The position numbers were made by a program, and so were the translations under genes. Positions 1-6,025 of a stretch of 6,753 nt of DNA are shown here, one piece after another (the stretch's first letter is position 1; the number at the start of each line of letters is the position of its first letter). The notes below the pieces were generated by a model. The model did not search any database. It saw only the letters and a program-made list of their open reading frames with translations, and had not been told where the DNA came from. Source of the stretch: an uncultured Bacillota bacterium (GTDB taxonomy: Bacteria; Bacillota; Clostridia; Peptostreptococcales; Anaerovoracaceae); the NCBI GenBank assembly GCA_949287115.1, contig CASEFF010000051.1, positions 1 through 6,753 of the forward strand, written 5' to 3'.

Positions 1-1
1 C

Positions 2-304
2 CTTGTCAGTCATATAAAGTGCTTTGCCGATAACGGGAAAAAGATAGCGGCGATATGTGCGGCGCCGATGATACTGGGAGCCTGCGGCGTCATCGACGGG
101 AAGAGAGCGACGGTATATCCGGGAATGGAAGACACGCTGACGGGAGCTGCGGCGACGGGAGATGCGGTAACTGTGGACGGAGATATAATAACGGGGAAAG
201 GACCTGCCCTTGCCATGGAGTTTGCCCTTGCCATCGTAGAGGCGGTGAAGGGAAAGGCCGCTGCCGACGAAGTGGCGGCAGACCTGCTGTACGACAGAAA
301 GTGA
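2..304 (+). CDS. DJ-1/PfpI-family protein, C-terminal part (5'-truncated)
   Basis: The reading frame is open from the first bases of the window, so the gene starts upstream; 100 codons and the TGA stop are visible. The fragment contains the nucleophile-elbow motif AAICAAP (Cys codon at 56-58), which is the signature of DJ-1/ThiJ/YajL-like proteins, followed by the typical glycine-rich strand, YPGME, and the C-terminal motif GKGPALAMEFALAIVEA ending in a helix. Members of this family are cytosolic dimers whose Cys is redox-sensitive; proposed roles include protein repair/deglycase, chaperone or glyoxalase activity, and the exact role cannot be read from sequence. The catalytic Glu expected in the N-terminal half is outside the window. 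The ATG at 68 is internal to the domain and is not a start. The stop codon overlaps the next gene by one base, suggesting co-transcription. Confidence 0.87.
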   Translation, partial: LVSHIKCFADNGKKIAAICAAPMILGACGVIDGKRATVYPGMEDTLTGAAATGDAVTVDGDIITGKGPALAMEFALAIVEAVKGKAAADEVAADLLYDRK

Positions 305-1179
305 TGCGGTGGAAAGTGAGCGGAATGGATCTTAAGGATATCGACATACGGAAGGCGGATCTGCACATACATACGTATTATTCCGACGGGAGGATGAGTC
401 CGGCAGACATAGTCCGTGAGGCCGGAAAACTGGGATATACCGTCATCGCCATAACGGATCACGACGGTACGGACGGGGTGGAAGAAGCCCTTGAAGCGGG
501 CAGGCGCGCCAAAGTCGTGGTGATACCCGGAATAGAGCTGGATACGGAAACGGATGACGGCACAGGCCTGCACATACTGGGATACGGGATGGACGTGAAC
601 GAGCCGGTGTTTCGCGATGCGATGGAAAAGCTGGCGGCCCGCAGGAAACGCCGCAACGCTGAGCTTGTAAAGGTGCTGACGGACATGGGTTATCCTCTTT
701 CCGTTGAGGAACTGGAAAGAAAACAGCCGGGAAGATATATCGGAAAACCCGTGATAGCCAGAGCCCTCGAGGAGAAGGGATATATCTCCGATTACAGGGA
801 TGCTTTCAAAGAAGGGATGTTCCTTGAAAGCAGGCAGGCGAAGGCGGTGAAAAAGGAGCCTTATTCATCCCGTGAAGCTATAGAACTCATAAGAGGCGCC
901 GGCGGTACGGCTGTGCTGGCCCACCCCATACAGACGAAGGGAGTGGGACGGGCAGGGTCGGAAGAGTTTTACGCCGGGATCGAAAAGATCGTGGCAGGAT
1001 TGAAGGAGGCGGGACTCGAAGGGCTGGAGTGTTATCATCCCGATCAGGACAGGGTGCAGTCGGAGCGGTTCTGCCGCATGGCGGATGCACACGGTCTGTG
1101 GATCACGAGGGGCTCGGATTTCCACGGAGACGATTACAGTGACGAAAAGGGATGGATTGAATCGCCGTGGCCGATATGA
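304..1179 (+). CDS. PHP-domain metal-dependent phosphoesterase (RNase AM/TrpH-like)
   Basis: The protein is about 284-291 aa, the usual size of the TrpH/YciV (RNase AM) branch of PHP phosphoesterases, which remove 5' nucleotides from short RNA or dephosphorylate 3',5'-nucleoside bisphosphates using a metal cluster. Numbered from the Met at base 325, the PHP metal ligands are visible: DLHIHT (H14, H16), TDHDG (D45, H46), GIE (E71), H83, LAHP (H200), H238 and GSDFHG (D265, H267). A helical insertion, residues about 90-185, is typical of the branch. Two starts are possible. ATG 304 overlaps the upstream stop (TGATG) and suits translational coupling, although its Shine-Dalgarno is poor. ATG 325 follows a purine-rich GTGAG and gives an N-terminus nearer the family norm. 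The open frame back to base 55 runs through the DJ-1 gene and is not coding. The family call is firm; the substrate is inferred. Confidence 0.85.
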   Translation: MRWKVSGMDLKDIDIRKADLHIHTYYSDGRMSPADIVREAGKLGYTVIAITDHDGTDGVEEALEAGRRAKVVVIPGIELDTETDDGTGLHILGYGMDVNEPVFRDAMEKLAARRKRRNAELVKVLTDMGYPLSVEELERKQPGRYIGKPVIARALEEKGYISDYRDAFKEGMFLESRQAKAVKKEPYSSREAIELIRGAGGTAVLAHPIQTKGVGRAGSEEFYAGIEKIVAGLKEAGLEGLECYHPDQDRVQSERFCRMADAHGLWITRGSDFHGDDYSDEKGWIESPWPI

Positions 1180-1186
1180 TATCATA
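1175..1186. repeat. 12-bp perfect palindrome upstream of cysE promoter
   Basis: TATGATATCATA reads identically on both strands. It overlaps the stop codon of the PHP gene and lies about 14 bases before the putative -35 box of the cysE promoter. Its position fits an operator for a dimeric regulator. However, it is AT-rich, has no spacer between half sites and could be chance; no regulator can be assigned. Confidence 0.35.
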
Positions 1187-1200
1187 ATGGCGTGTCGTGT

Positions 1201-1229
1201 TTGACGGAGATGATCCGGGACAATATACG
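1201..1229 (+). promoter_or_regulatory. Putative sigma-A promoter for cysE-cysS
   Basis: TTGACG (1201-1206) matches the -35 consensus at 5 of 6 positions, and TATACG (1224-1229) follows after a 17-base spacer with 4 of 6 matches to the -10. An alternative -10, GATAAT at 1229-1234, matches better but at 22-base spacing. It lies in the only sizeable gap before cysE, 30 bases or fewer from the start codon. The leader is too short for a T-box riboswitch, which controls cysE-cysS in some Bacilli. Confidence 0.5.
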
Positions 1230-1258
1230 ATAATAAACAGATGTAAAGGAAAAACGAA

Positions 1259-2020
1259 ATGGCTTTTTTCAGAGACATAAAGGAAGATATAAATGCCGTG
1301 CTGGACAGGGACCCGGCGGCGAGATCCACTGCGGAAGTGCTCCTGTGTTATCCCGGCATATGGTCGCTGATCTGGCATAAGCCGGCCCACTGGCTGTACC
1401 TGCACAACGCCAAGATGCTGGCCAGGATAATATCGCAGCTTTCCAGATGGTTCACCGGCATAGAGATACACCCGGGAGCAACTATCGGCAGGAGGTGTTT
1501 CATCGATCACGGGATGGCTGTCATAATAGGAGAGACCACCGAGATAGGAGACGATGTCACCATATATCAGGGTGTGACGCTGGGCGGTACCGGAAAGGAT
1601 GTGGGCAAGAGACATCCGACCATAGGAGACAGGGTCGTCATAAGCAGCGGCGCCAAGGTGCTGGGGCCTTTCAAAGTCGGAAACGACGTGAAGATAGGTG
1701 CGGGATCCGTGGTACTCAAGGAGATTCCGGACGGATGTACCGTAGTCGGCATACCGGGAACCATAGTCAGACGTCACGGCAAGCCTACGAAGGAGATGGA
1801 TCAGGTGGATATGCCGGATCCTGTAGCTGTAGAGCTGGAGTGCCTCAGGCGGCGCGTGGTGGAGCTTGAGGAGCTGCTGATAGAGAAGTTCGGTGACGAT
1901 GTCCATAAGAAGTGCGATGACGACTGTCAGTATTCCAGCATAGTCAGAGAGATGCAGGAAGGCAGGTTCGTTCCTATATATGATGAAGACGGGGAGGAAG
2001 ATGAGAATGAGAATATATAA
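1259..2020 (+). CDS. cysE: Serine O-acetyltransferase
   Basis: Transfers acetyl from acetyl-CoA to L-serine to make O-acetylserine, the acceptor for sulfide in cysteine synthesis; cytosolic. The product has 253 aa. Residues about 1-65 form a short Bacillus-type helical N-domain. Residues about 68-172 form a left-handed beta-helix of hexapeptide repeats containing FIDHG (catalytic D83-H84), [21 protein letters not shown] and KRHP (H119), ending VVGIPGTIV. The start ATG has AAAGGA eight bases upstream. Beyond the catalytic domain lies a tail of about 80 aa: a predicted coiled coil (about 188-211, Leu/Glu-rich), a CxxxC pair (C219, C223), and a very acidic end finishing in Ile. A C-terminal Ile is what lets E. 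coli CysE dock into the CysK active site, so a cysteine synthase complex is possible (inference). It overlaps cysS by 14 bases and is probably transcribed from the promoter at 1201-1229. Confidence 0.95.
   Translation: MAFFRDIKEDINAVLDRDPAARSTAEVLLCYPGIWSLIWHKPAHWLYLHNAKMLARIISQLSRWFTGIEIHPGATIGRRCFIDHGMAVIIGETTEIGDDVTIYQGVTLGGTGKDVGKRHPTIGDRVVISSGAKVLGPFKVGNDVKIGAGSVVLKEIPDGCTVVGIPGTIVRRHGKPTKEMDQVDMPDPVAVELECLRRRVVELEELLIEKFGDDVHKKCDDDCQYSSIVREMQEGRFVPIYDEDGEEDENENI
1991..2000 (+). promoter_or_regulatory. cysS ribosome binding site inside cysE
   Basis: GGGGAGGAAG contains GGAGGA (1993-1998), eight bases before ATG 2007 and only two before ATG 2001. This selects 2007 as the cysS start rather than the in-frame ATGs at 1980, 1983 and 2001. 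The same bases encode part of the acidic tail of CysE. Confidence 0.8.
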
Positions 2021-3404
2021 CACGCTGACGAGAAAAAAGGAAGAATTCGTTCCGATCGAAGAGGGAAAGGCGAGGATATACGTATGCGGTCCTACGGTAT
2101 ACAACTATTTTCATATAGGTAACGCCAGACCTTTCGTCGTATTCGATACGCTGAGAAAGTACATGGAGTACAGAGGCTACGACGTGAAATTCGTCCAGAA
2201 CTTCACCGATGTCGACGACAAGATAATAAACAAGGCGAGGGAAGAAGGAGTGACCGCTCCCGAGATCAGCGAGAAATACATAGAAGAATACTATAAAGAT
2301 GCGGCGGCTCTCAACGTGAAAAAGGCCGACGTGCATCCGAAGGTGTCCGAACATATCCCGGAGATCATCGATTTTGTCAGCACTCTGATAGACAGAGGAT
2401 ATGCTTACGAAGTGAACGGTGACGTGTACTTTTCCACGAGGAAGTTCGCCGACTACGGAAAGCTGTCAAAGCAGAACATAGAGGATCTTGAGGCGGGAGC
2501 GAGGATAGCGGTCGGTGAGATCAAGGAAGACCCGCTCGACTTCGCTCTCTGGAAGGCGCAAAAAGAGCCGGATGAGATCGCGTGGGACTGCCCGTGGGGA
2601 AAGGGCAGACCGGGATGGCATATAGAGTGCTCCGCCATGGCGAAGAAGCATCTGGGAGACACCATCGACATTCATGCGGGAGGTCAGGACCTTCAGTTCC
2701 CGCATCACGAGAACGAGATTGCCCAGTCGGAGTGCTGCAACGGCGTGCCGTTTGCCAACTACTGGATGCACAACGGATACATAACCATCGATAATGAGAA
2801 GATGTCCAAATCAAAGGGCAACTTCTTCACCGTCAGAGATATACTCGAGGATTACAGCGGAGAAGTCATCAGATTCTTCCTGCTGTCGGGTCATTACAGG
2901 AATCCTATAAACTTCAGCGATTCGCTGATGGAACAGGCAAAGGCCGGACTGGCGAGGATGGAAAACGCCCGCGACAACCTGAAACACCTCATAGCCAACG
3001 GCAGCGGCGAGATGACGGACGCGGAGAAGGAAGCCCTTGCAGGATACGACAGGTACAGGCAGGAATTCATCGGAGCCATGGATGACGACCTCAACACGGC
3101 AGACGCCATTTCCGCCATATTCGAACTGGTGACGGCGATAAACACGGCTGTTAAGGACGGGGCAAGCAGGGAGTTTGCGGAAAAGAGCCTTGAGGTGCTC
3201 ATGGAGCTGGCCACGGTGGTTGGTCTGCTGCAGCAGGAAGCTGACGATGCGGTGGACGACGACGTCATGAAACTGGTGGAGGAAAGACAGGCGGCAAGGA
3301 AGGCAAAGGATTTTGCCCGTGCAGACGAGATAAGGGATATGCTGAAGGAGAGAGGCATAACCTTAAAGGATACTCCTCAGGGCGTACAGATCATCAGGGA
3401 ATAG
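2007..3404 (+). CDS. cysS: Cysteinyl-tRNA synthetase
   Basis: Class I aminoacyl-tRNA synthetase that charges tRNA-Cys with cysteine; cytosolic and usually monomeric. From the chosen start it has 465 aa, the normal length. The N-terminus [14 protein letters not shown] and then YVCGPTVYN lead into the HIGN form of the HIGH signature (residues 36-39); KMSKS is at 265-269. The four zinc ligands that sense the cysteine thiol are present: C27, C208 (IECSAMA), H233 and E237 (in PHHENE). A helical anticodon-binding region fills roughly 310-465, ending in the family-typical [18 protein letters not shown]. In-frame upstream ATGs would add up to nine residues, but the ribosome binding site at 1993-1998 favours 2007. 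The gene overlaps cysE, so cysteine supply and cysteine charging are likely translated as a coupled pair. It is followed after 40 bases by mrnC. Confidence 0.97.
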   Translation: MRIYNTLTRKKEEFVPIEEGKARIYVCGPTVYNYFHIGNARPFVVFDTLRKYMEYRGYDVKFVQNFTDVDDKIINKAREEGVTAPEISEKYIEEYYKDAAALNVKKADVHPKVSEHIPEIIDFVSTLIDRGYAYEVNGDVYFSTRKFADYGKLSKQNIEDLEAGARIAVGEIKEDPLDFALWKAQKEPDEIAWDCPWGKGRPGWHIECSAMAKKHLGDTIDIHAGGQDLQFPHHENEIAQSECCNGVPFANYWMHNGYITIDNEKMSKSKGNFFTVRDILEDYSGEVIRFFLLSGHYRNPINFSDSLMEQAKAGLARMENARDNLKHLIANGSGEMTDAEKEALAGYDRYRQEFIGAMDDDLNTADAISAIFELVTAINTAVKDGASREFAEKSLEVLMELATVVGLLQQEADDAVDDDVMKLVEERQAARKAKDFARADEIRDMLKERGITLKDTPQGVQIIRE

Positions 3405-3432
3405 CGACGGCGCGCGGCGATGCGTGCGGATC

Positions 3433-3437
3433 GAAGG
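3433..3437 (+). promoter_or_regulatory. mrnC ribosome binding site
   Basis: GAAGG lies seven bases before ATG 3445 and only one before ATG 3439, favouring 3445 over the in-frame GTG 3424 and ATG 3439. Confidence 0.55.
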
Positions 3438-3444
3438 TATGCAG

Positions 3445-3840
3445 ATGGATGATATCAGAAATATGAACACCGCTGTGCTGGCGTATATGGGCGACGCCGT
3501 CTATGAGCAGGCGGTGAGAGAGCATATAATAAGGAAGAGACCTTATAATGCCCACAGACTGCATCTGGCGGCGACCGCCTTTGTGAAGGCGCAGGCGCAG
3601 GCGGATGTTATAAAGAAGATGTTCGACGAGCTTACGGAGGAAGAGCAGAGGCTGGTAAAGAGAGCCAGAAACAGAAAGACGACGGCAAAGGCGAGGAGCG
3701 CCGACCCGGTGACATACAGGTGGGCGACGGCATTTGAAGCGCTGGTGGGATATCTGTATCTTGCCGGTGACTCCGAAAGGCTGGAATATGTTGTGACGAA
3801 AGCCATCGATATCGTTGAGGATGGACGGAACGCGGGATGA
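3445..3840 (+). CDS. mrnC: Mini-ribonuclease III (23S rRNA maturation)
   Basis: Mini-III is an RNase III catalytic domain without a dsRNA-binding domain; in Bacillus subtilis the dimer trims both ends of pre-23S rRNA on the 50S precursor. The product has 131 aa, the usual size. Visible motifs are LAYMGDAVYE (catalytic D17, with E21), the basic stretch KRARNRKTTAKAR (about 72-84) proposed to contact RNA, and AFEALVGYLYLAGD (E98, the second metal ligand region). The three segments occur in the family order. Starts at 3424 (GTG) or 3439 are possible and would add seven or two residues; the ribosome binding site favours 3445. Location directly after cysS is the classic Firmicutes arrangement, and rlmB, another 23S rRNA maturation gene, lies three genes downstream. 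Confidence 0.93.
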   Translation: MDDIRNMNTAVLAYMGDAVYEQAVREHIIRKRPYNAHRLHLAATAFVKAQAQADVIKKMFDELTEEEQRLVKRARNRKTTAKARSADPVTYRWATAFEALVGYLYLAGDSERLEYVVTKAIDIVEDGRNAG

Positions 3841-3863
3841 TGACCGCAGTCCGCCCGATGCGT

Positions 3864-3869
3864 GGGAGG
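3864..3869 (+). promoter_or_regulatory. thyA ribosome binding site
   Basis: GGGAGG is followed by a seven-base spacer and ATG 3877. This decides against the in-frame GTG at 3862, which would precede the site. Confidence 0.75.
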
Positions 3870-3876
3870 TAATGAT

Positions 3877-4707
3877 ATGAGCAGAGCTGACAGATTGTTC
3901 GTGGATATGTGCAGCGACATACTGGACAACGGATTTTCAAGTGAAGGTCAGGTCGTCAGGGCGAGGTGGGAAGACGGGACACCTGCCCATACCATAAAGA
4001 GGTTCGGCATCATCAACAGATACGACCTGCAGGAGGAATTCCCGGCATTGACCCTGAGGCCGACGGCGATAAAATCCGCAGTCGACGAGATGCTGTGGAT
4101 ATGGCAGAAGAAGTCCAACAATATAAAGGAGCTTAACAGCCATATCTGGGATGAATGGGCGGATGAAAACGGCTCCATAGGCAAGGCCTACGGATATCAG
4201 CTGGGAGTGAAGTACAGATTTCCTCACGGCGAGATGGATCAGGTGGACAATGTCCTGTGGCAGCTGAAGAACACGCCGTATTCCAGAAGGATAATGACCA
4301 ACATATACAATTTCGGCGATCTTATGGAGATGGGACTTGAGCCGTGCGCCTACAGCATGACGTTCAACGTTACGGGAGACAGGCTCAACGCCATACTGAA
4401 CCAGAGGTCGCAGGACGTGCTGGCAGCCAACAACTGGAACGTGGTGCAGTATTCGGTACTCGTCCATATGCTGGCTCAGGTATCGGGCCTCAAGGCCGGC
4501 GAGCTGGTACACGTGATATCCGATGCTCATATATACGACAGGCATGTGGATATAATCCGTGAGATGATATCGAGACCGCAGTATCCGGCGCCAAAGTTCA
4601 GCCTGAACCCCGATGTGAAGGATTTTTACGATTTCACGGTGGACGATATAAGGATAGATGATTATCAGAAGAATCCTCAGATAAAGAACATACCGATAGC
4701 CATATGA
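3877..4707 (+). CDS. thyA: Thymidylate synthase, variant ThyA
   Basis: Converts dUMP to dTMP with methylenetetrahydrofolate as both carbon donor and reductant, releasing dihydrofolate; cytosolic dimer. It has 276 aa. Family landmarks are DGTPAHT (34-40), E71 in DEMLWIWQ, HIWDEWADENG (89-99), the phosphate-binding SRR (R137, R138), the nucleophile C157 in LEPCAYS, QRSQD (176-180), N188, DAHIYDRH (217-223) and a C-terminus ending IPIAI. Compared with E. coli-type enzymes, the His after the nucleophile is Ala and the usual GxPFN is ANNWN. As I recall it, B. subtilis ThyA (phi3T-like) also lacks that His, and the shared KDFYDFT near the C-terminus places this protein in the same broad branch. folA follows 75 bases later and recycles its product. 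Position between mrnC and rlmB is where many clostridia have the unrelated thyX (from memory). Confidence 0.95.
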   Translation: MSRADRLFVDMCSDILDNGFSSEGQVVRARWEDGTPAHTIKRFGIINRYDLQEEFPALTLRPTAIKSAVDEMLWIWQKKSNNIKELNSHIWDEWADENGSIGKAYGYQLGVKYRFPHGEMDQVDNVLWQLKNTPYSRRIMTNIYNFGDLMEMGLEPCAYSMTFNVTGDRLNAILNQRSQDVLAANNWNVVQYSVLVHMLAQVSGLKAGELVHVISDAHIYDRHVDIIREMISRPQYPAPKFSLNPDVKDFYDFTVDDIRIDDYQKNPQIKNIPIAI

Positions 4708-4755
4708 CGTACCCGGGATGAAGTGGGGATCGTGGCACAGAAAGTTTGATGTATA

Positions 4756-4768
4756 CGGCCTATGGCCG
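4756..4768 (+). repeat. Short inverted repeat before folA ribosome binding site
   Basis: CGGCC-TAT-GGCCG is a perfect 5-bp GC stem with a three-base loop, ending four bases before the folA Shine-Dalgarno (GGGAG, 4773-4777). No T-tract follows, so it is not a terminator. A local effect on folA translation is conceivable but unproven. It is the only structure I see in the 75-base thyA-folA gap. Confidence 0.3.
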
Positions 4769-4782
4769 GGACGGGAGCATAT

Positions 4783-5265
4783 ATGAACGCTATAGTCGTA
4801 GTCGACGAGAACTGGGCGATAGGACGTGACGGCGGTCTGCTGGTGCATCTGCCGGGAGATCTGAAGTATTACAGGAAGAAGACGCTGGGAAAGGTCATAG
4901 TCGTGGGGAGAAAGACGCTGGAGTCATTTCCGGGAGGAAGACCGCTCCCCGACAGGACGAACATCGTGCTCACATCGGATCGCGGTTACAGAGCCGACGG
5001 CTGTATCGTATGCCACAGCATCGACGAGGTGATGGAGGCGGTGAAGGATCACGATACGGACGATGTATTCATCGCGGGCGGGGCACAGGTCTACGAACAG
5101 TTAATGGACAGGTGCGACGATTTTTACGTTACGAAGATATACGACGCCTTTGAAGCGGACAGATACTTCCCGGATCTGGACGCTGCGGGGTTCAGAGTCG
5201 TATGGGAGAGCGATATGCAGCAGGAGAACGGCATATCGTACAGGTTTTTGAAGTACCGCAGATGA
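4783..5265 (+). CDS. folA: Dihydrofolate reductase
   Basis: Reduces dihydrofolate to tetrahydrofolate with NADPH, regenerating the cofactor oxidised by ThyA. The product has 160 aa, matching the single-domain bacterial enzyme. Landmarks are WAIGRDG (11-17, the Met20-loop region), LPGDL with the catalytic acid D26, the NADPH-binding VVGRKTLESFPGGRPLP (40-56), R58 contacting the folate tail, TNIVLTS, FIAGGAQVY with G99-G100 (97-104) and VTKIYDAFEADRYFP (116-130). The conserved Pro-Trp before the catalytic segment (E. coli P21-W22) is replaced by L20-V21. ATG 4783 has GGGAG five bases upstream; the in-frame ATG 4762 would add seven unconserved residues and lacks a site. Likely co-transcribed with thyA, and rlmB starts 25 bases after its stop. 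Confidence 0.95.
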   Translation: MNAIVVVDENWAIGRDGGLLVHLPGDLKYYRKKTLGKVIVVGRKTLESFPGGRPLPDRTNIVLTSDRGYRADGCIVCHSIDEVMEAVKDHDTDDVFIAGGAQVYEQLMDRCDDFYVTKIYDAFEADRYFPDLDAAGFRVVWESDMQQENGISYRFLKYRR

Positions 5266-5290
5266 CGACGGTGATGACGGCGGAGGTCTT

Positions 5291-6025
5291 ATGTCGGAAA
5301 TAATAGTGGGCAGGAACGCCGTGCTCGAGGCGTTGAAGAGCAACAGGGAGATAGAGAAGATAACGATAGCCGAAGGAGCGGGCGGCTCCGTCAGACAGAT
5401 AGCGGCAAAGGCGAAGGAAAAGCGCATACCGGTATATTACAGTGAAAAGAAGCGGCTCGACAGGACGGCGCAGGGCGAAGCTCATCAGGGCGTCATAGCC
5501 GTAGTGTCGGATTACAGATACTGCACGGTGGACGATATACTGAAAAAGGCGGAAGAGCTGGGAGAAGACCCGTTTCTTGTGATACTTGACGGGCTGGAGG
5601 ATCCTCATAACCTGGGCGCCATAATGCGTACGGCTGAATGTGCCGGCGTGCACGGCATCGTGATACCGAAGCGACGTTCCGTATCGGTGACGGAGACGGT
5701 GGCCAAAACATCGGCGGGGGCTTCGGAGCACATGATGTGTGCGAAAGTCGCCAACATAGCAGGCGAGCTGGACAGGCTGAAAAAGAACGGCATATGGACG
5801 GCGGCATGCGACATGGACGGAGAGACGTACTGGGGAAAGGATCTGACGGGTCCGCTGGCGCTGGTGGTAGGCGGCGAAGGCAGGGGCGTGAGCAGGCTCG
5901 TAAGGGAGAAGTGCGATTTCATCGTTTCCATACCGATGAAGGGCATGATAAACTCCCTCAACGCGTCCAACGCAGCGTCGATACTGATGTATGAAGTTGT
6001 GAGACAGAGGAACATACATATATGA
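5291..6025 (+). CDS. rlmB: 23S rRNA (guanosine-2'-O-)-methyltransferase, SpoU/TrmH family
   Basis: SAM-dependent SPOUT methyltransferase that 2'-O-methylates a guanosine in the 23S rRNA peptidyl-transferase region (Gm2251 in E. coli). It has 244 aa, the usual length for RlmB/YacO. An N-terminal substrate-binding domain (about 1-75, starting IIVGRNAVLEAL) precedes the knotted catalytic domain: motif 1 DPHNLGAIMRTAE (104-116, N107 and R113), motif 2 LVVGGEGRGV (191-200, E196) and motif 3 IPMKGMINSLNASNAAS (214-230), which together form the trefoil knot and SAM site. The start has GGAGG four bases upstream. Its last codons overlap sigH through ATGA, so translation is probably coupled. The exact target base is inferred from the gene neighbourhood, as related TrmH enzymes act on other RNAs. 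Confidence 0.93.
   Translation: MSEIIVGRNAVLEALKSNREIEKITIAEGAGGSVRQIAAKAKEKRIPVYYSEKKRLDRTAQGEAHQGVIAVVSDYRYCTVDDILKKAEELGEDPFLVILDGLEDPHNLGAIMRTAECAGVHGIVIPKRRSVSVTETVAKTSAGASEHMMCAKVANIAGELDRLKKNGIWTAACDMDGETYWGKDLTGPLALVVGGEGRGVSRLVREKCDFIVSIPMKGMINSLNASNAASILMYEVVRQRNIHI

Noticed and set aside
55..303. In-frame N-terminal extension of the PHP protein back to base 55
   Set aside because: It lies on top of the DJ-1 coding frame, which has clear family motifs; the extension is Cys/Arg/Gly-rich, low-complexity and unlike any PHP N-terminus.
1793..1809. 17-base exact repeat shared by cysE and thyA (also at 4231-4247)
   Set aside because: Both copies encode the same short peptide, EMDQVD, in unrelated proteins at unrelated positions; no flanking similarity, so most likely chance helped by shared codon preference.
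3405..3444. GC-rich gap between cysS and mrnC (GCGCGCGGCG) as a terminator or regulator
   Set aside because: No convincing stem with a T-tract; it is best read as a short spacer in an operon.
3830..3863. GC-rich partial inverted repeat around the mrnC stop
   Set aside because: Pairing is interrupted and no T-tract follows; the thyA ribosome binding site starts immediately after, so a terminator is unlikely.
3937..4848. 303-codon open frame on the minus strand opposite thyA and early folA
   Set aside because: It is exactly in codon register with the sense genes, so it stays open only because TTA, CTA and TCA codons are rare. It has no recognisable domain and no ribosome binding site. The same explains the frames opposite cysE (1103-2104) and rlmB (5192-6019).
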